In this document: positions 7,853 to 14,351 of the stretch, piece after piece
How positions within the stretch are numbered: the stretch's first letter is position 1
How the letters are laid out: every line of letters starts with the position of its first letter
IMG/VR virus record: IMGVR_UViG_3300034167_000617
Location: 1-40,976 of that record
Length of the DNA: 40,976 nucleotides
Direction: 5' to 3' (one strand)
Source: a virus
The notes under the pieces: model-generated
Database searches by the model: none
What the model was told of the DNA's origin: nothing
Seen by the model: only the letters and a program-made list of their open reading frames with translations
Position numbers and translations under genes: made by a program

Positions 7853-8902
7853 ATGAAACAACTATTAAACGAACAATTCCTTAGAATGCAAAAATTGGCA
7901 GGAATTATTACGGAAAATCAATATAGAAAAGTATTATTAACTGAAGTAACTGACCAGATATCAGGAAAAGATGGTGTTATTATTTTAGTATCAGATTATG
8001 CTAAAAAACATATTATGGAGCATAATAAACCAGGTATGGGTTCAGTATTTAAAACTGGTGTTACTGAGGATGAAATAATAAATATGGTTAAAGAAGTAGC
8101 TCCTAAAGTATCAGGAGACGGTGGGGCCTATGAATTAAATAAATCAAGTATAGGATATGATCTAGTTTTACCTATGGATAAAGCTAAAGCATTAAAAGAC
8201 GCTAAAGAAGATGAAGTAGAAAAACAAGAAGGTCCTAATAAAGTAAAAGTTTCTTCAATTACAACATCACAACCTTTATCTGATTTTTCATCTAATAGAA
8301 TATCATTAATTATTAGAAAATCTAACCCTCAGTTCTTACCTGATGATATTAAAACAGACACTGAAATAGCTAAAAAAATTGAAGAAGGTAAATGTTACTC
8401 ATTATTAACCGCGTTTCCTGGTAATCCTGATATTCCAAAAGCATCAGAATGGAATGGAAAATTTGCAATAATTATTCCTAGTGGAATTAAAGAAAACATG
8501 GATAATTGGGGAAATGAGACAGATGATCGTGGTGGAAATGAACAAGATTATAAACCAAAACCTAGCTTAGCTGATTTTGATTATAATAAAGAAGAGTATA
8601 AAAAATACATGGAAAAATACTTCCCAGAAGAACCATTAAATGAAGGAAGGCAATATTTTCATAATGGAGCTGAAATGAATCAAATTATTAATTATGATGA
8701 TAGTGATATAATAGATGATCTAGAAGCATTAGGCCAAGGATCAATGGATGGACAAGACTTTAAACCAGGAGAAACATATGATATTGGTGGAAATGAATAC
8801 AAAATAGAATCTCAAGGAGATGAATTTAAACTTGTATTAGCGGAATCAATTAATTCAATAGTAAATAAAGCTTTAAAATCTTATCGTAAATTAAATAACT
8901 AA
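7853..8902 (+). CDS. Putative internal protein with RNase-toxin-like domain
   Basis: A 349-residue protein. Residues 1-23 are the LNEQFxRMQKxAGxIxENQ peptide, with LLNE and IITE as possible cut sites. Residues 41-200 have the order seen in many small toxin RNases: YAKKHIMEHNKPGMGSVF (H53, H57), a helix with TEDEIINMV, a strand with R149/R155 (RISLIIRK), then CYSLLTAFPG (182-190). That H ... R ... S/T-x-x-x-(Y/F)P layout resembles BECR-type toxin folds, but I cannot assign a family and the assignment is weak. Residues 200-349 hold acidic linkers and a small predicted beta domain (YDIGGNEYKIESQGDEFKLV). It is the last gene before the hairpin at 8952. Confidence 0.65.
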   Translation: MKQLLNEQFLRMQKLAGIITENQYRKVLLTEVTDQISGKDGVIILVSDYAKKHIMEHNKPGMGSVFKTGVTEDEIINMVKEVAPKVSGDGGAYELNKSSIGYDLVLPMDKAKALKDAKEDEVEKQEGPNKVKVSSITTSQPLSDFSSNRISLIIRKSNPQFLPDDIKTDTEIAKKIEEGKCYSLLTAFPGNPDIPKASEWNGKFAIIIPSGIKENMDNWGNETDDRGGNEQDYKPKPSLADFDYNKEEYKKYMEKYFPEEPLNEGRQYFHNGAEMNQIINYDDSDIIDDLEALGQGSMDGQDFKPGETYDIGGNEYKIESQGDEFKLVLAESINSIVNKALKSYRKLNN

Positions 8903-8951
8903 CATACAGACAGATTCATAGCCTGTCAATTTTATAAAATATTATGGAGCT

Positions 8952-8981
8952 GTGGCCCACCCTAAAAAAGGTGGGCCACCT
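8952..8981 (+). terminator. GC-rich hairpin, likely terminator of the left gene run
   Basis: GTGGCCCACC (8952-8961) pairs perfectly with GGTGGGCCAC (8970-8979) around an 8-base loop (CTAAAAAA). The downstream tract (CTTAGTTTGG) is only partly T-rich, so it could be a weak intrinsic terminator or an mRNA-stabilising hairpin. It separates the putative internal-protein genes from the accessory block. Confidence 0.7.
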
Positions 8982-8982
8982 T

Positions 8983-9014
8983 AGTTTGGCCTTTAGTTAA
9001 AAATTAATTATATT
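8983..9014 (+). promoter_or_regulatory. Promoter-like element before FAD dehydrogenase
   Basis: AGTTTGGCCT starts 39 bases before the ATG at 9022. TTGGCC (8986-8991), a 17-base spacer and TATATT (9009-9014) fit a sigma70-type promoter. The same layout at identical distance precedes the genes at 11751 and 12055. A start 7 bases past the -10 box would fall at the ATG, implying a leaderless or near-leaderless mRNA. Confidence 0.55.
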
Positions 9015-9021
9015 AAAATAT

Positions 9022-10344
9022 ATGAAGAAAATTGTAATCGTTGGAGCTGGAGTAGCAGGCATTAATGCTGTAACTAAATTAGTAGATAATGGATATGATG
9101 GTAGTTTAATTACTATTATTGATATGGGTAAAGACCCATATAACCGCTTACCTGAAGAGGTAATGACAGGAATGTTAGGCGCTGGTGGATGGAGTGATGG
9201 TAAATTAACATATCATACAGCTATTGGTGGCCAATTAGCTAAATATACAGGCGAGGAAAAAGCAATGGAATTAATGGATCAAGTTATTACTAACTTTAAA
9301 CGTTTCCACCCTAAACCTGAAGAAGTACAATGCTCAAATCCAATTGCTGAACCAGATTTTATTAAACCACATTTCGGTTTACGTTTATTTCCGGTATGGC
9401 ACGTTGGTACAGATTACCTATCTGAAATTGCTAAAAATTGGTACAATTATTTAGTGTCTAAAGGTGTTAAATTTATTTGGGAACATAAAGTAGAACAAAT
9501 TGATTTCGAAAATAATTTAGTTTCATATTATTGGAATAATGAAGCTGCTAAAGAAACCAAACATAAATACTATAATGAACTTATATTTGCTGTAGGTAAA
9601 TCAGGTATTGATTTCGCTCAACAATTAGCTAATCAATATGAACTACCAGACGAGCCTAAATCAGTACAAATTGGAGTTCGATTTGAAGCCCCACAAGAAC
9701 ACTTTCAGAAATTAATTGATATTAGTTACGATTTTAAATTGTATCGTAAATTTGATAATGGTGTTTCATTACGTTCATTTTGTACAAATAATAATGCGGC
9801 TTATGTAGCTGTAGAAGAAACATATGGTGATGTTACTTACAATGGTCACGCTAAAAAAGATCCTAAATATTTAAATAGAATGACTAATTTTGGTATCATT
9901 ATGGAAATTAAGGATATTGAAGATCCATTTAAATGGTGTAGAGAATTAGTAAATAAATTACAAATTAAACCTAACAATACCGGTTTATATTATTCACCTA
10001 ATGGTACTCGTAATCCATCAACCACATCTGAAGGAACTCTTATTAATACAGCCCAAGTTGATGAGATTGGATTAAAAGATATAAAACAAGAATTTCAAGG
10101 ATATTTCCAATACATTGAAGATTTTATTGAGGATATGAAAAAAGTATTTCCAACATTAGGTGATGATTGGGGAATTTACATACCAGAAGTAAAATATTTA
10201 TCACCAGAACCATTAGTTAACTATACTAATTTATCATTAACTAAATATCCAAATGTACATTTTGTTGGAGACGCATTAAGTGCAAGAGGTATAACAGTTA
10301 GTGGTGCACATGGTATTTATGTTGCCGAATCATTATTAAAATAA
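9022..10344 (+). CDS. FAD-dependent dehydrogenase, COG2509-like
   Basis: A 440-residue flavoprotein-like enzyme. Residues 4-14 form the Rossmann FAD-binding loop (IVIVGAGVAGI). GAGGWSDGKLT around residues 53-63 and HVGTDYLSEIA around 127 match the COG2509 family of uncharacterised FAD-dependent dehydrogenases, as does the C-terminal FAD motif (VHFVGDALSARGITVSGAHG, about 413-432). It is full length with no breaks. The substrate is unknown. Such an enzyme is uncommon in phages and may be an auxiliary metabolic gene. The next gene begins one base after its stop, so the two are probably co-transcribed from the promoter-like element upstream. Confidence 0.85.
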   Translation: MKKIVIVGAGVAGINAVTKLVDNGYDGSLITIIDMGKDPYNRLPEEVMTGMLGAGGWSDGKLTYHTAIGGQLAKYTGEEKAMELMDQVITNFKRFHPKPEEVQCSNPIAEPDFIKPHFGLRLFPVWHVGTDYLSEIAKNWYNYLVSKGVKFIWEHKVEQIDFENNLVSYYWNNEAAKETKHKYYNELIFAVGKSGIDFAQQLANQYELPDEPKSVQIGVRFEAPQEHFQKLIDISYDFKLYRKFDNGVSLRSFCTNNNAAYVAVEETYGDVTYNGHAKKDPKYLNRMTNFGIIMEIKDIEDPFKWCRELVNKLQIKPNNTGLYYSPNGTRNPSTTSEGTLINTAQVDEIGLKDIKQEFQGYFQYIEDFIEDMKKVFPTLGDDWGIYIPEVKYLSPEPLVNYTNLSLTKYPNVHFVGDALSARGITVSGAHGIYVAESLLK

Positions 10345-10345
10345 T

Positions 10346-11047
10346 ATGAAAACATTAGTAATGTCTGACCTACATATAGGTTCTAAAGGCTGTAATACTA
10401 AAGCCATCATAAACCTACTTAAAACTGTAGAATACGACCGCTTAATATTAGTAGGCGATATTATTGATGGGTGGTTATTCCAGCGTTATAAGAAGTTTAG
10501 CGCGGAACATAACAAAGTAATACGTAAGTTGTTTAAAATATCTAAAGAAAAAGAAATTATTTGGATATCAGGTAACCATGATGAATTCTTAAGAAAATAC
10601 ACACCTATGCAATTAGGTAATATTAAAATAGTAGACGAATTTATTGAAGGTGGTATTTGGTTTTGTCATGGAGATAAATACGATGGTATTATTAAAATGC
10701 ATTGGTTAGGTATGTTAGGTTCAATTGGTTATGATGCTGCTATTGTTATTGATAGACTATTAAAGAAAATTAATAAGAAAACAAGTTTATCTAAGTATTT
10801 AAAAGACAATGTTAAAGCTGCTGTTTCATTTATGGTTGATTATGAGCATGAAATGATTAGACAAGCTAAAAAACGCAATTGCCATACTGTTATTTGTGGA
10901 CATATTCACACACCAGCAGACAAAACTATAGATAATATTAGGTATATCAATACAGGAGATTGGATTGAAAATCAATCATATGTATTATATGAACTATCTA
11001 ATTATGAAATAGGTAGTGGAACCTTAAAATTATACAATAATAACTAA
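10346..11047 (+). CDS. LpxH-like metallophosphoesterase
   Basis: A 233-residue calcineurin-type phosphoesterase with all metal motifs in order: D8-x-H10 (SDLHIG), GDxxD at 37-41 (GDIIDG), GNHD at 76-79, a His in WFCHGD, and GHIHTP near residue 170. The architecture and length match UDP-2,3-diacylglucosamine pyrophosphatases (LpxH family), which act in lipid A synthesis at the inner-membrane surface. A phage copy could alter host lipid A or act on another phosphoester; the substrate is inference. It sits directly after the flavoprotein gene and one base before a membrane-protein gene, so an operon is likely. Confidence 0.85.
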   Translation: MKTLVMSDLHIGSKGCNTKAIINLLKTVEYDRLILVGDIIDGWLFQRYKKFSAEHNKVIRKLFKISKEKEIIWISGNHDEFLRKYTPMQLGNIKIVDEFIEGGIWFCHGDKYDGIIKMHWLGMLGSIGYDAAIVIDRLLKKINKKTSLSKYLKDNVKAAVSFMVDYEHEMIRQAKKRNCHTVICGHIHTPADKTIDNIRYINTGDWIENQSYVLYELSNYEIGSGTLKLYNNN

Positions 11048-11048
11048 T

Positions 11049-11378
11049 ATGGATTTATATACCGCAGGACTTCTACCAATGATATTTGGTGTTACTTTAT
11101 CACTAGTGTTTGTTGGTGGATTAATTTGGTTTGTTAATTATAAAATTAGCGGACATTTATCACAAAAAGAATGGTTAACTAGATTTGTTGCTTTAATGTT
11201 AACAGCATTTTTAGGTTTATTTTTAGTTGATAAGTTAGTGTCATTTAAAACACCTTTATTAACTCCGGAAATGAGTAATGGGTTATTTGAATTAATAAAA
11301 AATATTGTGTTGATTGTATTTGGATATCAATTCCATACAGCCGATAAAGGTAAAGAAAATAAAGAAACTGAAGATTAA
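11049..11378 (+). CDS. Small multi-pass membrane protein
   Basis: A 109-residue protein with hydrophobic segments at about residues 8-31, 46-65 and 80-94, and a highly charged C-terminal tail (HTADKGKENKETED). Size, two or three membrane helices and a charged tail are typical of holins, but the gene sits among metabolic genes away from other lysis candidates. A generic membrane protein remains equally possible. It is packed one base after the phosphoesterase gene. No family recognised. Confidence 0.65.
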   Translation: MDLYTAGLLPMIFGVTLSLVFVGGLIWFVNYKISGHLSQKEWLTRFVALMLTAFLGLFLVDKLVSFKTPLLTPEMSNGLFELIKNIVLIVFGYQFHTADKGKENKETED

Positions 11379-11388
11379 TGTTTATATA

Positions 11389-11712
11389 ATGTTAATAACA
11401 GATAAAGCTAGAGACAGAATAAAAGCAATCAAATTAGAATCTAATTTTGATGAAACATACTTCCTCCGTGTATCAGTACAAGGAGGAGGTTGTTCTGGCT
11501 TATCTTATAAATTAGACTTTGACAATACTATTAAATCAGGTGACCAGGAATTTGAAGATAACGGAGAAAAATTAGTGTTAGATATGAAATCATTCCTATA
11601 TCTAGCGGGTACTGAACTTGATTTTTCAGATGGGTTAAATGGTAAAGGATTTCAATTCAATAATCCAAATGCAACACGAACATGTGGATGTGGTGAAAGT
11701 TTTGCAGTATAA
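11389..11712 (+). CDS. iscA: IscA/HesB-type iron-sulfur carrier
   Basis: The ATG at 11389 gives a 107-residue protein; an in-frame upstream start would run through the previous gene. It has the complete A-type carrier signature: C35 in GGGCSGLSY, and C99 and C101 in TCGCGESF. These three cysteines bind the cluster in IscA, SufA and ErpA. Length and the central strand pattern match the family throughout. It would deliver Fe-S clusters to apo-proteins in the infected cell; possible clients are unknown. The possible promoter for the next gene starts at its stop codon. Confidence 0.92.
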   Translation: MLITDKARDRIKAIKLESNFDETYFLRVSVQGGGCSGLSYKLDFDNTIKSGDQEFEDNGEKLVLDMKSFLYLAGTELDFSDGLNGKGFQFNNPNATRTCGCGESFAV

Positions 11713-11743
11713 GTTTGGCCTCCTACTAATTGGATGTTATATT
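11712..11743 (+). promoter_or_regulatory. Promoter-like element before the gene at 11751
   Basis: AGTTTGGCCT begins 39 bases before the ATG at 11751, with TTGGCC (11715-11720), a 17-base spacer and TATATT (11738-11743). This repeats exactly the geometry of the element at 8983, including a shared TTATATT heptamer at the same offset. Confidence 0.55.
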
Positions 11744-11750
11744 TAATTAT

Positions 11751-12002
11751 ATGGAAAATAAAAAATTTGAACCAACTAAAAAATTAACAAAAGCAGACGG
11801 AACAATCGCATATGTTTGGGAAGGTAAGTACCATAACTGGGATGGACCAGCATTAATACCTCAAGGTGAAAGAAAAAAACGTGAGTATTATCTATATGGT
11901 ATTAAATATACTGAAAAGTTATTTAAAGAACATTGTAAACAACGTGAAGGTTTACCATGGTTCAAATCATCAACTGGCAATGCAGCTGGTTCTAGAGTTT
12001 AA
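11751..12002 (+). CDS. Small MORN-like hypothetical protein
   Basis: The ATG at 11751 is chosen over TTG at 11730 because it lies exactly 39 bases downstream of the conserved promoter-like element; the product is 83 residues. The central part has WEGKYHNWDGPALIP and KKREYYLYGIKYTEKLFKEH. The GKxHNxDGPA and EYYxxGxxY pattern recalls MORN-type repeats seen in small phage proteins. The C-terminus is Ser/Gly/Ala-rich. The function is unknown. It probably forms its own transcription unit because another promoter-like element follows. Confidence 0.65.
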   Translation: MENKKFEPTKKLTKADGTIAYVWEGKYHNWDGPALIPQGERKKREYYLYGIKYTEKLFKEHCKQREGLPWFKSSTGNAAGSRV

Positions 12003-12015
12003 ACAAATTAATTAC

Positions 12016-12052
12016 AACTTGGTCTCATTAGAGATTTTACATACATTATAAT
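12016..12052 (+). promoter_or_regulatory. Promoter-like element before NadR-like kinase gene
   Basis: AACTTGGTCT starts 39 bases before the ATG at 12055 and matches AGTTTGGCCT at 7 of 10 positions. TTGGTC (12019-12024), a 17-base spacer and TACATT (12042-12047) preserve the geometry of the other two elements. A perfect TATAAT also overlaps at 12047-12052 but with a 22-base spacer. Confidence 0.45.
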
Positions 12053-12054
12053 AT

Positions 12055-12585
12055 ATGAAAATAGGTTTTTGTGGAACAATGAGTGTTGGTAAAACAACAT
12101 TAGTAAAATCATTAGGTGAATTACCTGAATTTAAAGACTACTATGTTACAACTGAACGTAGTAAATATTTAAAGGATTTAGGTATTCCATTAAATACTGA
12201 TAGTACTTTAAATGGTCAAACTATATTTTTAGCGGAACGTGTTAGTGAATTAATGCGTCCTAAATTAATTACTGATAGAACAGTTATTGATGTTATAGCA
12301 TTTGCTAAATGTGCTAAATCTATTAATGTTTTAGATAAAGAAGCGTTTGAAGATTATGCTAAATTGTTTGTTAGTCAATATGATTATATATTTTATGTAA
12401 ATCCTATTGGAACAGTTATGGAAAATAACGGAGTACGTGAAACTGATAATGAGTTTAGAAAAACAATTGATTTCTTTATTCAAAGAATTGCTGATAGATA
12501 TTCACATCGTATGAAAAATTTTGTAGAAATTAGCGGAACTAATGAAGAACGTGTTAAAAAAGTTAAAGAGACAATATTTTCATAA
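12055..12585 (+). CDS. NadR-like P-loop nucleotide kinase
   Basis: A 176-residue AAA/P-loop protein. The Walker A motif GTMSVGKTT is at residues 7-15, near the N-terminus as in kinases. TTERSKYLKDLGIP follows, resembling the TxExAR region of NadR/AAA_28-type kinases, and LITDRTVIDVIAFA supplies the D-R lid and substrate segment. The strand YDYIFYVNPIG and the NGVRETDNEFRKTID helix are typical of the same group. The substrate is probably a nucleoside or NAD precursor such as nicotinamide riboside, but that is inference. It ends the accessory block. Confidence 0.8.
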   Translation: MKIGFCGTMSVGKTTLVKSLGELPEFKDYYVTTERSKYLKDLGIPLNTDSTLNGQTIFLAERVSELMRPKLITDRTVIDVIAFAKCAKSINVLDKEAFEDYAKLFVSQYDYIFYVNPIGTVMENNGVRETDNEFRKTIDFFIQRIADRYSHRMKNFVEISGTNEERVKKVKETIFS

Positions 12586-12593
12586 TATTTATC
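12586..12593 (+). promoter_or_regulatory. Near-match to TATTTATA element
   Basis: TATTTATC starts 21 bases before the ATG at 12607, in a 21-base gap. It is a one-mismatch version of the element found before other structural genes. Confidence 0.2.
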
Positions 12594-12606
12594 AGAAAAA
12601 TATAAC

Positions 12607-13677
12607 ATGAAAATCAAAGAATTTAAATCTTTTATACGTGAAGAAATTATTTCTACATTGTCAGAAAATATAGGAGTTAGAATACAAGGCAAATCAGGTA
12701 AAGAAACAGTAACTTCATTTAAAGATTTAGCAGATGCTAATAAATTTAGACAGGAAAATCCTAATATAACAAAAATTACACCATTAGAAGAAGATAATAA
12801 TTTAACCCTATTACAACAAGCAGTATACGAGTTTGAATCAGAAGTATCTCCAAACCCAGATGAATTTATTGAGGATATTAAAAAATTAAATTCAGTTAAA
12901 GATGTTTATGATTATTATGCTACTAAAAGAGGATGGTTACAAGATAAAGATCTTAAATACTCTTTAAAAGAGTTACTTAAATATCTTGTAAAGAAAAAAT
13001 TAACAACTACAGCTGAATTAAAACAATTATTGCTTAATGAAGAAAATAATTTAAATGAAATGGCTGTATCTTATAATTTAAATGTAGATAAAGCTCAAGA
13101 GTTAAAAGATATAATTGATAAAGCTAAAGAAGGTAATACAAAAAAAGTATTAAACTATCTTTTAGATAAAGAAGTAATACCATCTATGAAAACTGTAGCT
13201 AATGATTTAGGTTTACCTGATTCAGCTAGTTTTAATACTCGTGCCTTTAGAGACTTTATGCTTATGTTAAAAGATAAAGGTATAGTATCAATGGGTGGAG
13301 CTGCTCCAAAAGCAGCAGCTGTTAAACCATCTAAAGAAAAAATAGAAAAAACAGTTAAAGCGATAGAAAAAGATATGGAGACAGGTGAAGAAGAAGCAGA
13401 CAACTACTATAAAGTAAGCGACGAAGATTCAGCACCAGATGAAACAGCTATTGATAAACAAGCAACTCAAAAAGCTAATAAATTAACTAAACGTACTTCT
13501 GAATTAGATATAAACTTAAAAAAGAAAATTAAAATAGAAGCAGAAATTCAAGCATTACTTGATAAATATAAAGAGGCTAAAGGTGACGAAAAATCAAATT
13601 TAGCAGCTAAATTAAAAGAAAAAAACAACGAAAAGAAAGAAGTAGAAGCTTTAATAAATACATTTGATGTTGTATAA
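12607..13677 (+). CDS. Coiled-coil putative internal/core protein
   Basis: A 356-residue protein beginning MKIKEFKSFIREEIISTLSEN, a targeting-type helix with FIRE and TLSE as possible prohead-protease sites. Residues 35-150 are acidic and helical and include a GWLQDKDLKYSLKELLKYL segment. Residues 150-220 form a small helical domain (KEVIPSMKTVANDLGL...). Residues 225-240 are an Ala-rich linker, and residues 240-356 are a strongly charged coiled coil. The length, charge and peptide suggest a prohead core or packaged protein. The next gene starts inside its 3' end (ATG at 13667). Confidence 0.75.
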   Translation: MKIKEFKSFIREEIISTLSENIGVRIQGKSGKETVTSFKDLADANKFRQENPNITKITPLEEDNNLTLLQQAVYEFESEVSPNPDEFIEDIKKLNSVKDVYDYYATKRGWLQDKDLKYSLKELLKYLVKKKLTTTAELKQLLLNEENNLNEMAVSYNLNVDKAQELKDIIDKAKEGNTKKVLNYLLDKEVIPSMKTVANDLGLPDSASFNTRAFRDFMLMLKDKGIVSMGGAAPKAAAVKPSKEKIEKTVKAIEKDMETGEEEADNYYKVSDEDSAPDETAIDKQATQKANKLTKRTSELDINLKKKIKIEAEIQALLDKYKEAKGDEKSNLAAKLKEKNNEKKEVEALINTFDVV

Positions 13678-14014
13678 AGAAATTCTTAAATTTTTAGGAT
13701 ACATAGGATTAGTGTTATTAATTGTAAATATTCTTAACATTAATCCTAATTTCCGTTTGGCTAAAGAAAACGAAGCATTAAATAATAAAATAGATTCACT
13801 ACAAGCAAATATTGACTCTACTAAAATTAAAATTGCCCAATTAGATTCAGTTGCTACTGTTTATAAAAAACAAGTAATTGAAAATAAAACCAAATTATCG
13901 GGTTTAAAATATAAAGCCGATTTATATAAAACTAAATACAATGAAGAACATAATCGTATTAATAACTTGTCTAATGATGCCCTTGTTAGTGAGTTCACAA
14001 ACGCTTTCAACTGA
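13667..14014 (+). CDS. Putative inner-membrane spanin (Rz-like)
   Basis: The ATG at 13667 gives 115 residues; it overlaps the previous gene by 11 bases. A single N-terminal membrane helix (residues 7-26, FLGYIGLVLLIVNIL) is followed by a long coiled coil with no other hydrophobic stretch. This is the layout of type II i-spanins. The next gene begins inside this one in a +1 frame with a 74-base overlap, the nested arrangement common in Rz/Rz1 pairs. Role proposed: outer-membrane disruption at lysis together with the next product. An alternative is a generic coiled-coil membrane protein. Confidence 0.6.
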   Translation: MLYKEILKFLGYIGLVLLIVNILNINPNFRLAKENEALNNKIDSLQANIDSTKIKIAQLDSVATVYKKQVIENKTKLSGLKYKADLYKTKYNEEHNRINNLSNDALVSEFTNAFN

Positions 14015-14351
14015 GGATTTAGTTACAGTTCCTGCTAAAACATTAAAAAACGCTTTAATTGTAAAAAATGAACGTGATTATCTTAAAAATCAAATCACAG
14101 TAGTTAGAGATTCAGTTAATATTTTAGTTACAATTACAAATAATCAAGATTCTATTATAAAAAATCAAGACACATCAATTTCATTATATAAAAAAATTGA
14201 TACAGATCGTCAAAAACAATTAGAATATAAAGATAATATTATTACTGATAAAGATAATATTATTACTGATTACCAAAACCAAATAAAAAAATTCAAATTA
14301 AAGTTTATAGTTAGTTCTATTGCTTTTGTTGGTATTTTACTAGTTATATGA
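13941..14351 (+). CDS. Exported coiled-coil protein, putative spanin partner
   Basis: A 136-residue protein with a clear signal peptide (residues 1-20, MKNIIVLITCLMMPLLVSSQ), a periplasmic helical coiled-coil body (about 35-112) containing a DNIITDKDNIITD duplication, and a C-terminal hydrophobic segment (118-136) ending at the stop. Its start is nested 74 bases inside the putative i-spanin gene. A Cys sits at residue 10 but without a good lipobox, so lipoprotein processing is doubtful; the C-terminal membrane helix instead resembles a unimolecular spanin. The stop overlaps the terminase ATG (ATGA). Confidence 0.6.
   Translation: MKNIIVLITCLMMPLLVSSQTLSTEDLVTVPAKTLKNALIVKNERDYLKNQITVVRDSVNILVTITNNQDSIIKNQDTSISLYKKIDTDRQKQLEYKDNIITDKDNIITDYQNQIKKFKLKFIVSSIAFVGILLVI

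Noticed and set aside
11049-11378. Confident holin call for the small membrane protein
   Set aside because: Topology fits, but there is no adjacent endolysin and the spanin-like pair is 2.3 kb away; left as an unassigned membrane protein.
11866-12051. 61-codon + strand frame overlapping the gene at 11751
   Set aside because: Shares most of its length with the better-supported MORN-like gene in another frame and runs into the promoter-like element before 12055.
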